Part shown: positions 28,271-34,244 of the stretch, one piece after another | Layout: every line of letters begins with the position of its first letter | Position numbering within the stretch: the stretch's first letter is position 1 | Program-made: the position numbers and the translations under genes | Notes under the pieces: model-generated | Database searches by the model: none | What the model was told of the DNA's origin: nothing | What the model saw: only the letters and a program-made list of their open reading frames with translations | Source of the DNA: an uncultured Clostridia bacterium | Lineage (GTDB): Bacteria; Bacillota; Clostridia; Oscillospirales; Ruminococcaceae | Assembly (NCBI GenBank): GCA_947584375.1 | Contig: CANPWL010000013.1 | Location: 1 to 49,682, forward strand | DNA length: 49,682 nt | Direction of reading: 5' to 3'

Positions 28271-28344
28271 TTAGTTTTTGGTATAGTTGTTGTGTGTTTT
28301 TAGTATTCTAAAATGTATTAATTTTAAAAAACCTTATGATAGGA

Positions 28345-28373
28345 ATTATATCACATATAATCAAATATTGCAA
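28345..28373 (-). promoter_or_regulatory. Promoter of the minus-strand transcript upstream of valS
   Basis: On the minus strand TTGCAA (28373-28368), 17-base spacer, TATAAT (28350-28345). Confidence 0.7.
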
Positions 28374-28409
28374 GCATAAAGTATTACAATTGTATTATAA
28401 AATAATTGT

Positions 28410-28427
28410 ATATTTTGCACAAAATAT
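28410..28427. promoter_or_regulatory. Candidate operator, ATATTTTG-CA-CAAAATAT palindrome
   Basis: A perfect 8-bp inverted repeat with a 2-base centre, lying 44 bases before the ribbon-helix-helix gene and behind the divergent minus-strand promoter. Its place and symmetry suit autoregulation by the ribbon-helix-helix protein; inferred only. Confidence 0.45.
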
Positions 28428-28470
28428 GTTGCATAATATAAGTGATATTAATTAGGAAGGACTAAGCCTT

Positions 28471-28686
28471 ATGTGGAAAATACAAAAAGGATATGAATCA
28501 ATAAGCAAAACGTTTCGTTTACCTGAAGAACTGACGCAAAAACTCGAAAAGCTTGCATATGAAAACAATTTATCTCTCAATCAACTGGTAATACAATGTT
28601 TAAATTTTGCAATAGATAATTTAGATAACTCAACAGAAGCTGATGAAAATAATTCGCAGAAGTCTGACAGCGATCTGCCGAAATAA
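28471..28686 (+). CDS. Ribbon-helix-helix (Arc/CopG-like) DNA-binding protein
   Basis: The 71-residue product has the ribbon-helix-helix pattern: beta strand SISKTFRLP, helix 1 EELTQKLEKLAYENN, turn LSLN, helix 2 QLVIQCLNFAIDNL, then an acidic Ser/Asn tail. Such proteins bind DNA as dimers and are often plasmid or toxin-antitoxin regulators. No toxin gene is next to it, so it is better described as a stand-alone regulator. AGGAAGG lies 9 bases before the ATG. A palindrome at 28410-28427 is a likely operator. A small RNA-like element begins about 40 bases after its stop. Confidence 0.8.
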   Translation: MWKIQKGYESISKTFRLPEELTQKLEKLAYENNLSLNQLVIQCLNFAIDNLDNSTEADENNSQKSDSDLPK

Positions 28687-28727
28687 TTTTAGGGATTCTG
28701 CAATATGATAAAATATTACTTAAAGAG

Positions 28728-28830
28728 GTTGATAATAAGTGAAACTGCATAAAAAGTCAGCTTTGATGTTCTAAGCTTTTTGTATTTAAGAAACACCGTA
28801 TGCGATTAACCGGCGCAGTTTTATTTTTCA
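28728..28830 (+). ncRNA. RNA-like element A, degenerate relative of element B
   Basis: Aligns block by block with the element at 28970-29070: GATAATAAGTGAAACTGCAT, AAAAAGTCAGC, CTAAGCTTTTTGTA, GAAACACCG, in the same order and similar spacing. Its last arm GCAGTTT (28815-28821), followed by TATTTTT, pairs best with the 5' AAACTGC (28742-28748), not with the proximal GAAACACCG. No clear promoter. It may be a decayed or diverged tandem copy. Confidence 0.4.
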
Positions 28831-28934
28831 ACGATTTTACTTTGTCGAATAAAGTAAAAAGAAATTTAAAAACAGTAAAAAATAATGAAAATAAATTTTT
28901 TAGGAAATTTTTTAATAAAATAGGAAAAAAACAG

Positions 28935-28963
28935 TTGACAAATATAAAATAATATGTTATTAT
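28935..28963 (+). promoter_or_regulatory. Promoter of small RNA element B
   Basis: TTGACA (28935-28940), 17-base spacer, TATTAT (28958-28963). Near consensus, with no protein gene downstream on this strand for 1.6 kb. Confidence 0.75.
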
Positions 28964-28969
28964 GATTTA

Positions 28970-29070
28970 CGGATAAGGGAACTGCATTAAAAAAGCAGCC
29001 CCGTCTCCTCAGCTTTTAATACTCCGGAACACCGCATTTTATGGTTTGGATGCGGTGTTCCTTTTTTATT
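28970..29070 (+). ncRNA. Predicted small RNA, about 100 nt, of unrecognised family (element B)
   Basis: A strong promoter is followed about 100 bases later by a strong terminator, with no reading frame between. The RNA would begin GGATAAGGGAACTGCATT, contain AAAAAAGCAGCCCC and CCTCAGCTTTTAATACTCC, and end with the terminator hairpin. CTGC...GCAG can form a small 5' hairpin. The 5' GGAACTGCA resembles the terminator arm GGAACACCGCA and could compete for TGCGGTGTTCC. It lacks the GGAAGGAAGCAGC core of SRP RNA and I do not match it to a known family. A related copy lies just upstream. Confidence 0.6.
29026..29067 (+). terminator. Terminator of small RNA element B
   Basis: Perfect 11-bp arms GGAACACCGCA (29026-29036) and TGCGGTGTTCC (29051-29061), then six T residues. 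Confidence 0.92.
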
Positions 29071-29132
29071 TTATTTTTATTTTATTTTAATAAAACTCGA
29101 ACTTTGTCGGTATCTGTCTAAAACTATTAAAA

Positions 29133-29162
29133 GAAAAAACCTGCCGGAATAAATCCGACAGG
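29133..29162 (-). terminator. Terminator after the AbrB-type regulator gene
   Basis: On the minus strand CCTGTCGGA and TCCGGCAGG arms (29162-29140, one mismatch) followed by TTTTTTC. Confidence 0.75.
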
Positions 29163-29187
29163 CTAAAAGCATAATGCTTTTTTCAAA

Positions 29188-29436
29188 TTATTTTTTCAAC
29201 TTTTTAAGGTTTTCAAAACAATTTGAGCATAATGATTTTTCTCCATAATCAATGGAAACATCATGGCTTCCGCAGAAAACACATGATTTCTGACACTTTT
29301 CAAGAACGATATAATCGCCGTCTGTGTAGATCTCAATAAGGTCTCCATGCGAAATATCCATTCCTCTGCGCAGTTCAATCGGAATAACTATTCTTCCTAA
29401 ACTGTCAACCGGTCTAGATACACCTATTGACTTCAT
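29188..29436 (-). CDS. AbrB/SpoVT-family transition-state regulator with C-terminal zinc ribbon
   Basis: The 82 residues begin with a swapped-hairpin AbrB DNA-binding domain (GVSRPVDSLGRIVIPIELRR...GDLIEIYTDGDYIVLEK) and end in a small zinc-ribbon, CVFCGSHDVSIDYGEKSLCSNC, with two C-x2-C pairs. Such proteins regulate growth-phase genes as dimers or tetramers; targets here are unknown. AAGGAGGG is 7 bases before the ATG. A consensus promoter and a perfect palindrome at the transcription start point to autoregulation. Confidence 0.92.
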   Translation of the reverse strand: MKSIGVSRPVDSLGRIVIPIELRRGMDISHGDLIEIYTDGDYIVLEKCQKSCVFCGSHDVSIDYGEKSLCSNCFENLKKLKK

Positions 29437-29461
29437 GTTTTACCCTCCTTTTTTACTTCCA

Positions 29462-29485
29462 AAAATAAGTTTTAATACTTATTTT
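29462..29485. promoter_or_regulatory. Candidate operator of the AbrB-type gene
   Basis: Perfect inverted repeat AAAATAAGT-TTTAAT-ACTTATTTT overlapping the predicted transcription start of the gene, as expected for a self-repressing regulator. Confidence 0.6.
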
Positions 29486-29488
29486 TAC

Positions 29489-29517
29489 ATTATATTATAT
29501 TTTTTTGATATTGTCAA
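29489..29517 (-). promoter_or_regulatory. Promoter of the AbrB-type gene
   Basis: On the minus strand TTGACA (29517-29512), 17-base spacer, TATAAT (29494-29489); a second overlapping TATAAT lies 5 bases upstream. Confidence 0.85.
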
Positions 29518-29587
29518 CCATTAAAAGACAAATTTTTATATAAAATTCATAAAATGTTCTATAAATTACAACAAAATCCAAAAAAGC

Positions 29588-30460
29588 TTATATATCCAGG
29601 GCATTTTTCATAAAATCTTCAGTAGAAATGCCGCTTTTTCTGTTATATCTGTTAAGACCGTAAAGGCAGTCATTATCCTTTGTGATATAATTTTGTTTTT
29701 CTTCAACCCCAAAACTGACTTTAAAGCCGCAAGCTTTGATAAACTGTTTGCTTTCATCCGATATAAGACCGTAAGGATATGTATATGTAACGGGAATGAT
29801 CTCACTGTTTGTTTTTATCTTATCGAGAAAGCTAAGCGTATCAGAAATAAAAGCAGAGCGATAGTCATCATAATTTTCATTATATTTTCTTTTAGTTCCC
29901 TTACGTTCGCCTAAAGTATGAAAATTATCCGAGTGGCAGGCAATTTCAACTCTGCCGCTTGTAAAAGCGTCCTTGCAGTCTTTCCAAGACATATATGAAT
30001 AATTGGGATTAGGGTCATTTTCCGCAGTCGCCTTGTCGCAGAAGCTGCCTACAACGCTGAAAACCGCTTTCATATTATACTTAGACAAAAGCGGCAGCAC
30101 ATAATACATATTATTATAGCAGCCGTCGTCGAAGCTCAAAATTACCGGTTTATCAGGAAGCTTTTTATCCGAATACACATACGAAACAAGGTCCTGACAA
30201 AGTATAGGAGTATAGCCGTGTTCTTTCAGATATAACATATCGCTTTCAAGCTCAAGAGGAGATAAAACATATTCCCCCTGCTTGCTCTCGTCCTTCAGGA
30301 TAGAGTGGTACATTATAATGGGAAGCTTGATTCCCTTTCTTGTTTCTGCAAAGGCATAGCCTGCATAAGCCAAAATCGAAACGACTGTAAATCCTAAAAT
30401 AAAGAAAGACAAAGACTTTAAAATCTTTTTAGATGAAATTATTTTAAACAAAATATTCAC
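29588..30460 (-). CDS. Polysaccharide deacetylase family protein, membrane-anchored
   Basis: A 290-residue carbohydrate esterase family 4 (NodB-like) protein. One membrane helix (about 13-36) puts the catalytic part outside. Motifs: MYHSIL, SFDDG (109-113) with the general-base and metal Asp, HSDNFH (176-181) with the two metal His, and TYPYG. Members remove N-acetyl groups from peptidoglycan, chitin or other glycans; the substrate here is unknown. No close same-strand neighbour, and a weak ribosome site (AGGAGTGAATA on the minus strand) precedes the ATG. Confidence 0.9.
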   Translation of the reverse strand: MNILFKIISSKKILKSLSFFILGFTVVSILAYAGYAFAETRKGIKLPIIMYHSILKDESKQGEYVLSPLELESDMLYLKEHGYTPILCQDLVSYVYSDKKLPDKPVILSFDDGCYNNMYYVLPLLSKYNMKAVFSVVGSFCDKATAENDPNPNYSYMSWKDCKDAFTSGRVEIACHSDNFHTLGERKGTKRKYNENYDDYRSAFISDTLSFLDKIKTNSEIIPVTYTYPYGLISDESKQFIKACGFKVSFGVEEKQNYITKDNDCLYGLNRYNRKSGISTEDFMKNALDI

Positions 30461-30540
30461 TCCTGAAAAATATATCTGTATTTAAAATTTACTTTACAAT
30501 AAATAATATTATTTCAAAGGAGTAATTATTTGTATATTTC

Positions 30541-30569
30541 TTGTTTTTATATTTGTAATATGGTATACT
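30541..30569 (+). promoter_or_regulatory. Probable promoter of pfk
   Basis: TTGTTT (30541-30546), 17-base spacer, TATACT (30564-30569). Confidence 0.55.
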
Positions 30570-30599
30570 AATAAAAAAGTAAATCATAGGAGAAGTATT

Positions 30600-31682
30600 A
30601 TGGCAAGAAGAGTTGGTATTTTAACAAGCGGAGGAGACTGTCCGGGGCTTAACGCTACCATACGGGGAGTTGCAAAGGCTTGCTATCAGAAATTCGGTAC
30701 AGACGGCGTTGAAATTGTTGGTATTCAGGACGGCTATTCGGGACTTATTAATAATCAATGCAAAGAAATGTCTCCGTCGGACTTTAGAGGAATACTGACT
30801 CAGGGCGGAACTATATTCGGAACAAAGAGAACTCCGTATAAGATGATGCAGGTCATTGAGGACGACAATGTCAACAAGGTAAAATCAATGAAACAGACAT
30901 ATAAAAAGCAGAAGTTAGACTGTCTTTTGACATTGGGCGGAAACGGTACTCATAAAACTGCAAATCTTCTGGCAAGCGAGGGACTGAACGTCATAGGACT
31001 TCCGAAAACCATTGACAACGACATTTGGGGAACAGACGTTACATTCGGATTTCACTCTGCCGTTGATATCGCAACCGACGTTATAGACAGACTTCACACA
31101 ACCGCAAACTCACACGGAAGAACTCTTGTTGTCGAAATAATGGGAAACAAGGCAGGCTGGCTAACACTGTATTCGGGAATAGCAGGCGGTGCCGATATAA
31201 TAGTAATACCTGAAATCCCTTTTAACATAAAGAAAATATGCAAGGCAGTTGAAAAACGTGCAAATCGAGGCAGTGCATTTTCGATATTAGCTGTTGCAGA
31301 AGGTGCGTTTGACGAGGACGAGGCAAAGCTGAAGAAAAAGGAACGCGCAAGAAGAAGAGCCGAAGCGGGAGAAACCACCGCCACTAACAGGATCGCAAAG
31401 GCAATCGAGCAAAACACCGGATTTGAAACAAGGGTATGCGTTCCCGGGCATATGCTGAGAGGAGGAAGCCCTTCTGCTTATGACAGAGTGCTTGCGACAA
31501 AATTCGGCTGTCACGCAGCCTGCCTGATAGAAGAAGAAAAATACGGATTTGCAGTTGCTATGAAAGGCAATATAGTAACCGAAAACAGACTGGAGGATAT
31601 TGCAGGCAAAACAAAGTTTGTTCCGGCAGACGATCAATTGGTAAAGACAGCAAAAGACATAGGAATTTCATTCGGTGATTAA
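30600..31682 (+). CDS. pfkA: 6-phosphofructokinase
   Basis: Phosphorylates fructose 6-phosphate in glycolysis. The 360 residues show GGDCPGLNATIRG (11-23), TLGGNGTHKTANLL (111-124), PKTIDNDIWGTD (135-146) and PGHMLRGGSPSAYDR. At the phosphoryl-donor sites it combines the Gly of ATP-PFKs (GGNGT; corresponds to E. coli Gly104) with a Lys at the place of E. coli Gly124 (PKTIDND), as in the long actinobacterial-type PFKs; the Mg-binding Asp103 is Asn. Donor (ATP or pyrophosphate) is therefore not settled. AGGAG is 7 bases before the ATG. Fructose-bisphosphate aldolase follows 0.8 kb downstream on the same strand. Confidence 0.93.
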   Translation: MARRVGILTSGGDCPGLNATIRGVAKACYQKFGTDGVEIVGIQDGYSGLINNQCKEMSPSDFRGILTQGGTIFGTKRTPYKMMQVIEDDNVNKVKSMKQTYKKQKLDCLLTLGGNGTHKTANLLASEGLNVIGLPKTIDNDIWGTDVTFGFHSAVDIATDVIDRLHTTANSHGRTLVVEIMGNKAGWLTLYSGIAGGADIIVIPEIPFNIKKICKAVEKRANRGSAFSILAVAEGAFDEDEAKLKKKERARRRAEAGETTATNRIAKAIEQNTGFETRVCVPGHMLRGGSPSAYDRVLATKFGCHAACLIEEEKYGFAVAMKGNIVTENRLEDIAGKTKFVPADDQLVKTAKDIGISFGD

Positions 31683-31765
31683 TTATAAGCATCCGACGGC
31701 ATAAAACGCAGTCGGTGAAAAACATTTATGGGAGGAACTCTCCGAACGGAGGCAAAGTCATAATA

Positions 31766-32332
31766 ATGACTAAGAATGAACTTTACGAATTTTTGCACCG
31801 CCCCATTCGCAAAAACAGCTTGACAATGTTTTTAAGCTGGGCGGCAATAGTTATAATGGCGTCGGTGATTTGCATTTCATTATATTTGATTATCAAAGAC
31901 GCATACAAAGATATATATCATCCCTACGGACCTTATGATGTTACGCCTGTTTCGTCAGATTATTTCCAAACGGCTGTATCAGACGACAATAACAATACTT
32001 TGATAATAAAATCTTATAACGGATATTTTACACAGTTGGTTGTTCCGGACGAAATAAACGATACCAAAGTTAGTGAAATAGACAGATTTTCATTTATGTG
32101 CGATTCAAACATAAAAGAAGTATATATACCTTACGGTATTACATACATAGGAAATATGGCGTTTTACGACTGTGAAAATCTTACTAAGATATACATTCCG
32201 GAAACGGTAGAAGAAATAGGCGGATGGGCATTTTCAGGTACAGATAAAAACTTTAGAATTTGTGCAGAAACGGACACCTACGCCGAAAAATACTGCAAAG
32301 ACAGAAAAATTAAATTTGAAGCGGTAAACTAG
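31766..32332 (+). CDS. Membrane protein with BspA-type leucine-rich repeat segment
   Basis: From the ATG at 31766 (188 residues) it has a short cytoplasmic start (MTKNELYEFLHRPIRKNS), one membrane helix (LTMFLSWAAIVIMASVICISLYLII) and an outer part with two to three LRR_5-like repeats (SFMCDSNIKEVYIPYGITYIGNMAFYDCENLTKIYIPETVEEIGGWAF written in pieces: IKEVYIPYGITYIGNMAF, LTKIYIPETVEEIGGWAF). Such repeats are common in surface proteins of gut bacteria and mediate binding. A GTG at 31715 could extend it but has no ribosome site; GGAGG precedes the ATG at a long 13 bases. It follows pfk by 83 bases and may be co-transcribed. Confidence 0.75.
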   Translation: MTKNELYEFLHRPIRKNSLTMFLSWAAIVIMASVICISLYLIIKDAYKDIYHPYGPYDVTPVSSDYFQTAVSDDNNNTLIIKSYNGYFTQLVVPDEINDTKVSEIDRFSFMCDSNIKEVYIPYGITYIGNMAFYDCENLTKIYIPETVEEIGGWAFSGTDKNFRICAETDTYAEKYCKDRKIKFEAVN

Positions 32333-32381
32333 CCGCTTCTTTTGTTTAATGTAACTTATTTGTAAAGCTTATAAGATATAT

Positions 32382-32410
32382 TTGCAATTTCTTTAAGAAT
32401 AAGGTATAAT
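32382..32410 (+). promoter_or_regulatory. Promoter of fba
   Basis: TTGCAA (32382-32387), 17-base spacer, TATAAT (32405-32410). Confidence 0.75.
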
Positions 32411-32450
32411 ATCATTGTGATAGAAATTTTTATTTGGAGGTAAAATATTT

Positions 32451-33314
32451 ATGTTAGTTTCTGCAAAGGATATGCTAAACAAAGCAAGAGACGGTAAATA
32501 TGCAGTCGGTCAGTTCAACATCAACAATCTTGAATGGACTAAAGCTATTCTGCTTACTGCGCAAGAACAAAACTCACCTGTAATTCTCGGCGTTTCAGAG
32601 GGAGCAGGAAAGTATATGTGCGGTTATAAGACTGTTGTTGGTATGGTAAACGGAATGTTAGAGGAGCTGGGCATTACCGTTCCTGTTGCGCTTCACCTTG
32701 ACCACGGCTCATATGAGGGTGCAAAGGCTTGTATCGAGGCAGGATTCAGTTCAGTTATGTTCGACGGTTCACATTATCCGATAGAAGAGAATGTTGCAAA
32801 AACAACAGAACTTGTTGCTGAGTGTGAAAAGCTAGGTCTTTCGATCGAAGCTGAGGTCGGTTCGATCGGCGGAGAGGAAGACGGAGTTATAGGCGCAGGC
32901 GAATGTGCCGACCCTGACGAATGTAAAGCAATAGCCGACTTAGGCGTTACAATGCTTGCTGCCGGTATTGGAAATATTCACGGTAAATATCCTGAAAACT
33001 GGGCAGGTCTTTCATTTGAAACTCTCGCTGCCGTAAAGGAAAAGGTAGGAGATATGCCGCTTGTACTTCACGGCGGTACAGGCATCCCGGAGGATATGAT
33101 AAAGAAGGCGATCTCTTTGGGTGTTGCAAAAATCAATGTTAATACAGAATGTCAGCTTGCCTTTCAGGAAGCGACCAGAAAATACATAGAAGAGGGCAAG
33201 GACAAGCAAGGTAAGGGCTTTGACCCAAGAAAACTTCTTGCGCCCGGCTTTGAAGCTATTAAAGAAACCGTGAAGAAAAAGATGGAGCTTTTCGGTTCAA
33301 TAGGCAAAGCATAA
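32451..33314 (+). CDS. fba: Class II fructose-1,6-bisphosphate aldolase
   Basis: Zinc-dependent aldolase that splits fructose 1,6-bisphosphate in glycolysis and makes it in gluconeogenesis. The 287 residues match the Gram-positive class II form: VPVALHLDHGSYEG (catalytic Asp and zinc His), SIEAEVGSIGGEEDG, MLAAGIGNIHGKYP, PLVLHGGTGIPEDM and AKINVNTE. GGAGG is 8 bases before the ATG. Own promoter and terminator. Confidence 0.97.
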   Translation: MLVSAKDMLNKARDGKYAVGQFNINNLEWTKAILLTAQEQNSPVILGVSEGAGKYMCGYKTVVGMVNGMLEELGITVPVALHLDHGSYEGAKACIEAGFSSVMFDGSHYPIEENVAKTTELVAECEKLGLSIEAEVGSIGGEEDGVIGAGECADPDECKAIADLGVTMLAAGIGNIHGKYPENWAGLSFETLAAVKEKVGDMPLVLHGGTGIPEDMIKKAISLGVAKINVNTECQLAFQEATRKYIEEGKDKQGKGFDPRKLLAPGFEAIKETVKKKMELFGSIGKA

Positions 33315-33389
33315 ATTTTAAAGCAAGTTAATATCGAGTGTATCCTAGTTACCACTCGTTAATAAAAACAGGGATAATACTAAACTCAA

Positions 33390-33421
33390 AGGCGTATCCT
33401 TGTGATACGTCTTTTTAGTTT
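33390..33421 (+). terminator. Intrinsic terminator after fba
   Basis: GGCGTATC and GATACGTC arms around CTTGT (33391-33411), then TTTTTAGTTTTTT. Confidence 0.75.
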
Positions 33422-33422
33422 T

Positions 33423-33464
33423 TTAGAGGTTAGAGATTAGAGGTTAGAGGTTAGAGATTAGATG
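33423..33464 (+). repeat. Heptad repeat array, TTAGAGG type
   Basis: Six in-phase 7-bp units: TTAGAGG, TTAGAGA, TTAGAGG, TTAGAGG, TTAGAGA, TTAGATG. It directly follows the fba terminator. The same unit, inverted, forms the array at 40267-40301. Confidence 0.85.
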
Positions 33465-33515
33465 TGATCAGCACAATAAGCAAGATTCTATCTAACATCA
33501 GAAAGGAAAGATTTT

Positions 33516-34064
33516 ATGAAAAATCTGAGTGTTAAAAAAATTGCAGTTCTGTCAATAGCAGCAGCATTGTATGTTGCGGTGACAATGGCTTTGGGTTCTC
33601 TATCCTATGGGAATATTCAGTTCCGTATCTCAGAGGCTTTAGTGCTTCTTTGCTTTTATAAAAAAGAATACTGTTATTCAATGGTTATTGGCTGTCTGCT
33701 TGCAAATATTATCAGCACTGTCGGACCTATTGATATTGTTGTAGGAACATTTGCAACTCTTCTGTCTGTTCTTACAATAGTTTTATGTGCAAAATTTATT
33801 CCTGAATTTTTCGAGAACAAGCCGGGCATGAACGAAAGATCTGCATCTTTTGCGGCATTGGTCACAGCATCTCTTGCTCCTGTCATTTTCAATGGCGTTC
33901 TTGTAGGTGTTGAACTAAAATTCGTATTTGGTTTACCTCTGTTTCTGTCAATGGCACAAGTAGCCTTAGGAGAGTTTGTATGCGTTACTGTTATAGGCGT
34001 TATACTGTTTAAGCTGTTGGAGAAAAACCGAGCATTTATGAAACTTATAAAATTCGGTGAATAA
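33516..34064 (+). CDS. queT: QueT-family ECF transporter S component (queuosine precursor uptake)
   Basis: A 182-residue membrane protein with five to six helices, starting VKKIAVLSIAAALYVAVTMAL and with the family-typical GNIQFRISEALVLLCFY segment near residue 31. QueT proteins are substrate-binding S components that, with a shared ECF energy module (encoded elsewhere), import a queuosine precursor such as preQ1. AAAGGAAAG precedes the ATG. No preQ1 riboswitch could be recognised upstream, which is common for this family but not required. Stands alone between fba and the EF-G-like gene. Confidence 0.85.
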   Translation: MKNLSVKKIAVLSIAAALYVAVTMALGSLSYGNIQFRISEALVLLCFYKKEYCYSMVIGCLLANIISTVGPIDIVVGTFATLLSVLTIVLCAKFIPEFFENKPGMNERSASFAALVTASLAPVIFNGVLVGVELKFVFGLPLFLSMAQVALGEFVCVTVIGVILFKLLEKNRAFMKLIKFGE

Positions 34065-34132
34065 AATTTGCATAACCATTAGGAAAACACATAATCTTTC
34101 TATACTTTTCAACAAAAATATCTAAATATTAC

Positions 34133-34161
34133 TTGCAATTTATAGCTAAATAGTATATAAT
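34133..34161 (+). promoter_or_regulatory. Promoter of the EF-G-like gene
   Basis: TTGCAA (34133-34138), 17-base spacer, TATAAT (34156-34161), about 80 bases before the start codon. Confidence 0.7.
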
Positions 34162-34244
34162 TACGTTGTGGCGATTAATAAATTTTGTTTAATTTATAAT
34201 ATGATCTAATATGCTGCAATTATATTTGAATGGAGAGATAGATT

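Larger units (their letters stand above)
27864..28338 (-). ncRNA. Predicted minus-strand transcript upstream of valS (structured RNA or remnant gene)
   Basis: A near-consensus promoter at 28345-28373 and an intrinsic terminator at 27864-27901 bound a transcript of about 475 bases on the minus strand. Its 3' part is highly structured: GACGGG/CCCGTC hairpin (27948-27927), GCAGCTT/AAGCTGC (about 27925-27910), the terminator hairpin, and an 8-bp outer pairing TGCCGACG (27857-27864 region) with CGTCGGCA (27930-27923) that excludes the first hairpin. It also has a five-codon MLNKI reading frame behind AGGAAGGG (about 27990). T-box consensus is absent. It may be a small RNA, a leader or a decayed gene. 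Confidence 0.4.

Noticed and set aside
27759-28470. T-box riboswitch upstream of valS
   Set aside because: The terminator exists, but the conserved GGGTGG-type T-box sequence and specifier architecture are not found, and valS has a promoter downstream of the terminator.
28970-29070. Small SRP RNA, because of the AAAAGCAGCCCC stretch
   Set aside because: The conserved GGAAGGAAGCAGC-type internal loop and matching strand are absent.
31715-31765. N-terminal extension of the LRR-type membrane protein from a GTG
   Set aside because: No ribosome site before the GTG, and the extension reads through a GGAGG-containing hairpin that suits a leader.
33465-33515. preQ1 riboswitch expected before queT
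   Set aside because: No aptamer pattern (C-rich loop plus the A-rich ACTAA tail) is present; the AGAGGTTAG words belong to the heptad array.
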